DNA of 64,000 nucleotides. It comes from Reclinomonas americana ATCC 50394 (Eukaryota > Jakobida > Jakobea > Jakobida). The translations under genes and the position numbers were made by a program. This document shows positions 47,742-64,000 of the stretch, piece by piece (within the stretch, counting starts at the first letter, position 1; each line of letters begins with the position of its first letter). The stretch is from assembly GCA_048213135.1 (NCBI GenBank), contig PS015063.1, positions 44,281-108,280 on the forward strand, read 5' to 3'. The notes beneath the pieces are model-generated. The model was given only the letters and a program-made list of their open reading frames with translations. It ran no database searches and was not told where the DNA came from.

Positions 47742-48040
47742 CTGGTCAGGGGAGGGGAGAAGGGTGAGAAGAANNNNNNNNNNNNNNNNNNNNAGTGAGT
47801 GAGTGAGTGAGTGAGTGAGTGAGTGTGTGTGTGTGTGAGAGAGAGAGAGTGAGTGAGAGAGAGAGAGAGAGAATGAGTGAATGAGTGAGTGAGTGAGGGA
47901 GGGAGTGATGAGTGAGTGAGTGAGTGAGACGCGAGATGAAAAAGAGTGGTGCTGCACTGCAGAATGCAGAGTATGTGAGAGAGAAAGAAGAGAACAACTC
48001 ACCCTTCCACTCTTTCTCTCTCTGTCTTCCCCTTCTGCAG
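47742..48040. other. Head-to-head region with a 20-N gap (47774-47793) and GTGA repeats
   Basis: Lies between the first recognised exon of the propeller gene (minus) and the first recognised ATP23 exon (plus). (GAGT)n repeats follow the gap. The start codons of both genes are probably within or near it, but I could not fix either. Confidence 0.5.
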
Positions 48041-49421
48041 ATCACAACGTGCGGACTCTTCTTCACTCACTCACCACTCACGGATGCCCAGTGGATCCTC
48101 GTCGTTTCATTCGCTGCTCTCCCTGCTCGCAACCCGCTGTTGCTGTGGTCGTGGCAGCCACCTCCTCCTCCTCTTCTGCATCGACAACTGGTCGCGCGGA
48201 TGAGAGTGGTGGCGGTGTGTCACTGGGAGACCTGCAGGGAAAGGCGTACTTGCCGCCACATGATCCCTCCAATGAGCAGAATAAGGTGTTGCCGGCGGGC
48301 GGCTACATTCCCGGTGAAGGAGTTGTGTGTGGGGCGATGGGGGAGAGTCTAGTGTTGCATGCAGAGTCTCCTCGTTCTTGCGTGCTTGTGAACTCCAGAG
48401 GGTTGACAGCTCCACACTTGGTGAACCTCCTTTCTGCTCGTGTTTCATCTCCTGGTGGTGAAGAAACCGTTGCCTTTGTTTGCGTCTTGCGTCGTAGTTG
48501 TTGTGAACTCCAGAGGGTCGATTGCTCCTCACTCACTTGGTGACGTTGTCTGGTTGTCTTTCATCTCTTGATGAAAAGCCTTGATTCGCTTCTTGCGTGG
48601 AGACGCTTTGGACTCTCCTGGTGCCTTTTGCTTGTCTTCGTTCTCTTGCAGAGTCCGTGGCATGTCTCCTCTCTTTTGTCTCCTCTGTCTTTTGCTTAGT
48701 GTGAACTCCAGAGGGTCGATTGCACCTCATCTGTCTCTTCGTCTCGCATCCCTTGACAGAGGATACCAATGCCTTGATATGCGTGGACACATGTTGGACT
48801 CTCCGTGTGACCCGCGCTTTCCTCTTACTCTTGCATCTCGGAGTGGCATTCTCTTGTCTCCTATCTCTCTTGGGCAATCGTGCCGATGTCTAGAATCGTG
48901 CTTGAGAGGCTCTCCTGCCGTCTTCCCTTTCTCCTCTCCTCCCTCTCCTCTCTCACCACCCCCATTTCCCTTTATCGCGCAGGTCCTCGTGTGTCAGGAC
49001 CTCCCCTCCAACCGCGACCAAACCGAGGTCGACAACCTCATCACCCACGAACTCATCCACGCCTTTGACGACTGCCGTGCCAAGCTCGACTGGACCAACT
49101 GCGTACACCACGCCTGCTCGGAGATTCGAGCGGCGAACTTGAGTGGCGACTGCAATTACAGTCGCGAGTTGCGCCGCGGCAACACGGCAGTCAAGGCGCA
49201 GCACCAGGTGCGGCGGTGGCGACGACTGTCTCCTGATTCTTGCTTGCCTTTTTTTCACCTCACTCCATCCTCTCATCCGCAAGGCCTGTGTGCGCCGGCG
49301 AGCCATCATCTCGGTCATCTCCAACGCCAACTGTTCCACCCGCGAGGCCGCCGAGGCCGCCGTTGATCGTGCGTGGGGTCCGTGCTTCCGCGACTGGTCG
49401 CCTTTTGGCAAGATTCCATAG
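48041..49421 (+). CDS. ATP23: Mitochondrial inner-membrane metalloprotease ATP23
   Basis: Three exons in phase: 48041-48321, 48983-49207 and 49284-49421 (TAG 49419-49421). The zinc-protease motif HELIH is at 49046-49060, followed by AFDDCRAKLDW, NCVHHACSEIRAANLSGDC, and a C-terminal AAVDRAWGPCFRDWSPFGKI, all hallmarks of the peptidase M76 / ATP23 family. In yeast and animals this protein processes the ATP synthase subunit 6 precursor and assists Fo assembly in the intermembrane space. The first exon carries the conserved N-terminal LLHSLTTHGCP and CSPCSQP cysteines plus a Ser/Ala-rich insertion not typical of the family. Exon 1 is entered in phase 1, so an upstream coding exon with the ATG exists but is unresolved. 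The nested cysteine pattern and motif order leave little doubt about identity. Confidence 0.93.
48322..48982 (+). other. ATP23 intron 1 with three direct repeats
   Basis: 661-bp intron (GTTGTG...GCGCAG). The block gtgaactccagagggt occurs three times (about 48388, 48503 and 48701), each followed by a gat/ac-gctcctcac-like segment. Confidence 0.75.
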
Positions 49422-49450
49422 GCTCGCGGTTACGCAAAAAGTCATTAACA

Positions 49451-49456
49451 AATAAA
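49451..49456 (+). terminator. Candidate polyadenylation signal for ATP23
   Basis: AATAAA 30 bp after the ATP23 stop. A second cluster (aataaataaa) is near 49600. The flanking sequence ...aacatatgccctcttgctcg is partly duplicated about 75 bp downstream. Confidence 0.45.
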
Positions 49457-49763
49457 CATATGCCCTCTTGCTCGTCGTCTGATTGCTTGTCTGTCTGTCT
49501 CTCTGTTTCGCATAATGGCCATTAGCAATGAACATACGCCCTCATGCTCGTCGTCACCGTCATGAATTTACCACACGTGCTCCTCACTCTCCATGTATAA
49601 ATAAATAAACGCTCTTTCTCTCTCTCTTTCTGACTCTCTCTCTCTCTCCACTTTCGCACTCACGGCATACATACAAACAAGGCTCAGTCTCCTCAACTAA
49701 AGGCCAGGGCCCTCCAGCAGAAAACAACAACACAACAACAGCGATTCTCTGCGCTCGAGCAAT

Positions 49764-60122
<10,359 letters not shown>

Positions 60123-60156
60123 TCTCTGTCACTTGGCTCACAAACACAAACACACG

Positions 60157-60198
<42 letters not shown>

Positions 60199-61026
60199 CT
60201 CTGCACGTGCGACTCTCGCTCTCTCTCTCGCACTGAGACCAAGATTCAAGATGTGTTCGGTTCAATGGAACAGTCAATGCAATGCGTTTTTTTGTTGTTG
60301 CGCGCATCTTTCGCCGTGTGCGGCTGAGCAGTGCGTGAGAGAAGAGGAATGTGTGGAGTGCGTTGCGTGAGGTGATTTCTGCATTTTGGGGGGTTTGGGT
60401 TTCGTTCAATTGCAGCGGCTCTCCTGTTTATATCGATATCGACAATTGCATGCAGTTGGGTCGTGCGAATTCTGAGATTGATGCATGAGCCGTGTGTAGA
60501 CCGGATCCGGCTTGCAGATTAAAAGCAATGATGACTGAATTCAAACCCATCATATATCATGACCGGTACCGTGGCCAACAATTTCTGCATAATAATAATA
60601 GAAACTTCACTGATCCATACACAATGAGCATCTACCAGTGATCGCCAACAAGTCTCGTGCTTGTTGATCGAGATATCCATTTGCAAACTGGGACACACTG
60701 CTGCGGTAAATGATCATCGTCTTGAGTGGGCACCAGAAACGCAGGTTCATGGAAATAGTGCCCATTTCCGAATTCGATGTGCCTTGCAGTTGTACGATAG
60801 CATTTGTCGCATTATTGGAATGTGGTGAATGAAGTGTTTGTTGTTTTGAGAAATAGCTTCATCTGCGACACCGGACTTCGATGCACATTGCCTGGCTCAA
60901 CAACAACAACAACAATTCATTCACCAACAAACAAGCAACAGCTGTCTTGATGACCAAGATCTTTCACATTTCATTTTTGGACTTCGGTGTCAAATCAATG
61001 CGAGCAGTTCTCTGCGCTCGAGCAAT
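60123..61026. other. Intergenic region between ATPase copies
   Basis: About 900 bp of mostly non-repetitive sequence between the start of copy 1 and the stop of copy 2, so it should include the promoter of copy 1. A (CAA)5-like run and a ~53-bp element shared with a UBR intron lie at 60899-60952. Confidence 0.5.
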
Positions 61027-64000
61027 TCACCAGCCCCAGTGCTTGGCCGCCCATCCTTCGTGACCCGTCTTCTGAATGACCTTCTTGCGGATGTAGTCAT
61101 ACACGAGATTGAGGATCATCCACGGAATGGTGATCAGGAACACCGGCGGGTACACAAGCATCGATCGCAGCACCACGTTGAACGGCAGCGTGTACACGAC
61201 AATGACAAAGATGATGAAAGAGGCGCCCATGGCCCAGTACGACCACTTGTTACTGTGGGGAGAGCAAGCAACGAACAGTCAGCACGAAAAACAGCAAGAG
61301 AGGGAGGGAGGGAGGGGAGGGAGAGGAGGGGAAGGGAGAGAGACAGACGGGAGAAGACGGGAGATACAGGGGGAGGGAGAGGAAGAAAAAAAGAGAAAGA
61401 GAGAGAGAGAGAGAGAAAGAGAGAGGAAAAAAGGGAGAAAGAAAGAGGAAAACAAATAGCAAGAGAGGGAAAAAGGCAAGAAGAGAGAGAGGGAGGGAGA
61501 GAGAAAGGGAGAGAGAGAGAAAAAAAGGAGAGAGACAGACGGGAAAGGGGAGGGAGAGAGAGAGAGGAAGAGGAAGAGAAAGAGAGAGAGAGGAGAAGGG
61601 CAAGAAGAGAGAGAGGGAGAGAGAGAGAGGCAGGCAACGAAACCAACTCGTTGTCCTCACTCTGTCTCTTGCCCCATGCAATACCCATCGTTACGCAACA
61701 CAAATGACGACCGATTCAGCGGGCAGTAACGCGTCTTGCACGCAAAAATGTTGGTGAATTGCATCAAGTTCAGCGCAATGTAGTATGCAGACTGTGCCGA
61801 GCGAATGATGAAATCTTGTGCGTCGGGATCCTGCACGCACATGATATAACGCGTCAGCCTCACAAACCACCACCTCAGCCGTGGCAGTTCACAAACGCAA
61901 CATAGACATGCCCGTTGTAAACAAAGTCCTTGGTGCCACCGGAGAGGAAATTGTTCTTGGCCACATTCAACAGTGCACTCGGCGACGTGATGCCGTGCAT
62001 CCAGAACACGGCAAAGTACGTGAACAGCGATGCGGCGGTCTCGATGACACCAATCTGCAGGAACGCATTGCGCAGCAGCTTGCCGTCGACAAGCTTCTCG
62101 TCATTGCGGCGCGTGTCGAGCGGATCGATGTTGCTCTGCTTCGGCGGCGGAGTATTGGCCTGACGAGCCAGACGCTGCGCGGGTGGCGAAGGGCCGGCAC
62201 TGGCTTCCTCCGACACGCGGAACACATCAGCGCCAACAGCCTGCAGAGGGGTGCGGGTCGGAGGTTTCGGCGGGATTACACGACGGCGCGGGAACCTGAG
62301 TGTGAGGGAAAAAAGAGGGAGATGCTGATGAATATGCAGGCGTATATACGCAACGTCGTCCCGCTCTCGTGAACGCAACTTGGTCATCAAATCGCCCTCA
62401 GCCGGTTCGTACGCCAGTGAAAAGGCTGGCGACAATAACTTGTGAGCAAAAAGAAGAGAGTGTAGCAATGCGCTACGCGTCACGCTTGCTCACCAGGCAA
62501 CAGCTCGGTACCCAGATCAGTGAACAGAATGAGCAGCGCAGACATGGGCAGCGGAATGCCAATCACAATGAACAGCAGGAACGGAATCACTTCCGGAATG
62601 ATGTGCGTGAGCGTGTAGTTGATCGACTTTTTCAGGTTCTCAAAAATCAGACGCCCTACCGAACAACATCAATGACGATGAGTGCGACAAAGGAGAGCAA
62701 GAGAGGCATGCTCAGTGACACCGCACCTTCTTGGACACCGACGGCGACTGTGGCAAAATTGTCATCCATCAAAATCATAGCGGCGGCCTCCTTGGACACA
62801 TCACTGCCGGAGATGCCCATCGAGATGCCCAAATCAGCCTGCCTCAACGCAGGGGAGTCATTGACACCGCCGCCTGCAAGCTGACAGCGTGAGCTGCGAA
62901 CGAGTGATATAATAGGACATTTCGTCAAGCTCCTCCTCACCAGTGACAGCGACGACGTGGCCCCATTCTTGGGCACGGCGCACGATTTCCAGCTTGTGCG
63001 CGGGTGATGTACTGTGGTGATTGAAGTGAGAAGCTGTGGAGAGAATACAGAAAGAGTGGACAAGCACCAACGACAACCTGACGCACAATATCTCCGCACA
63101 AAGAACGCCTCCAAGAAAGAAGAAGCGAGAGAGAGAAGGAAAAAAAGGAAAAGGAAAAGAAAAGGAGAAGAAGAAGTAGAAGCGAGAGAGAGAGAGACAT
63201 AGAGTGAGACAGACAGAGAGACAGAGAGAGAGATAGTGCAGGAGACCGAGAATCACACACATGAGCATAAACCTCTTTCCATTCACCTTCCCTTCTCCCT
63301 CACCCTTCTCTCTGCCATCTCCCTCTCCCTTTCTCCGGCAATCACTAACCGCGCAAAGATAACCTCCGCCTTGGACAAAATAGTGTACCACGTCCAATCT
63401 GTGAGCGAATCGATCTTGTCACCGTGAATGACGACGGCCTCGTAATCTTCTTCAGCCACTTGGTCCTCGGTGACTCCACGGATCATCGCCACGTCCTCAC
63501 GCTTGTGTCCACGGATAATGCCGACTTGGCGGCCAATGGCTTCGGCAGTGAGCGGATGATCACCCGTGACCATCATGACACGGATACCGGCGCGACGGCA
63601 CTGCAACGACACACAATTGAGTTACTGACACAATGGAGGCTGCGGTGAATGCAGGCATTGATACGTACCGTCTCAATGGCTTCTTGCACACCATGCTTCG
63701 GCGGATCCTGAGTGTTCGGCGAAAATGAGGACTCGGAATGCACACACACACACACACAGTCCATCTCTCTCCGCATCTCACCTCGAGGCCAATCATGCCA
63801 ACAAAGCAGTAGCCGTTCTCCGGGTAGTTTGGCGGCTCAATGGTGAATGTGTAGTCCGGCTGCGCCATTGGTCCGTGCAGCTCGAGGGTCGCAAAAGCGA
63901 GCACACGCTGACCCTTGCCAGCGATAGCCGTCAAGGCATCGTCGAATGCCTCAACAAAATCCTCGTTCACTGGTTGCAGGTTGCCGCCGAGGAAGAAGCT
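61027..64000 (-). CDS. P-type ATPase, type IIC, second copy (3' half; runs off right edge)
   Basis: A tandem duplicate of the neighbouring pump in the same orientation. From the right edge it encodes the nucleotide-binding domain end ([20 protein letters not shown]), [14 protein letters not shown], hinge, M5-M6 ([32 protein letters not shown]), the M6-M7 loop, [14 protein letters not shown], and AKHWGW-TGA at 61029-61027. Exon boundaries and intron positions match copy 1, and many exons are nearly identical at DNA level, but introns have diverged. Two differences stand out: the M6-M7 loop is about 70 residues shorter, and the hinge reads [10 protein letters not shown] instead of [10 protein letters not shown] (62869-62871). 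The catalytic phosphorylation site lies outside the window, so whether this copy is active cannot be judged from here alone. Confidence 0.88.

Overview
This window is nuclear DNA from a single-celled eukaryote that I cannot name. It carries spliced genes with many short introns (mostly about 60-130 bp), very abundant CT/GA and CA/GT microsatellites, and no bacterial operon signals. The gene content (a UBR1/2-type N-recognin, a mitochondrial ATP23 protease, a type IIC P-type ATPase pair, a VIT-vWA protein) fits a protist with mitochondria. Thirteen runs of N interrupt it, nearly all inside simple sequence. Gene models below were built by hand by matching splice signals, intron phase and reading frame. 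Spans are CDS extents, and exon coordinates are given where I could fix them.

Layout, left to right. 12-1835 (-): 5' exons of a multi-pass membrane protein running off the left edge. 2286-3395 (+): an intronless seven-repeat WD40 protein. 3820-4465 (-): a 63-residue two-TM protein whose first TM helix is split by two 6-nt microexons. 4648-10473 (-): a PH / EF-hand protein with a tandem array of small phase-1 exons. 10659-14633 and 14931-17759 (-): two tandem paralogues of a membrane protein. 18124-30771 (-): a UBR1/2-like E3 ligase, preceded upstream by satellite arrays (31.0-33.7 kb). 34940-38081 (+): a long coiled-coil protein. 38118-42025 (+): a VIT + vWA protein. 42757-47741 (-): a probable secreted propeller plus helical-domain protein. 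48041-49421 (+): ATP23. 49764-60122 (-): a complete Na+/K+-ATPase-like pump. 61027-64000 (-): the 3' half of a second pump copy, running off the right edge.

Three themes stand out. First, tandem duplication occurs at every scale: 21-bp minisatellite, 140-bp satellite, single exons, and whole genes. Second, exons can be extremely short (6, 9, 14, 17, 24 nt), and frame and hydrophobicity confirm them. Third, a recurrent 5' splice site GTTGCG is used in most genes, alongside GTGAGT/GTAAGT. The ATPase pair shows altered cation-site residues, and the second copy has lost the catalytic hinge aspartate. There is no single new multi-gene system that I can defend. The most novel material is the microexons, the exon array, the splice-site usage and the divergent pumps.
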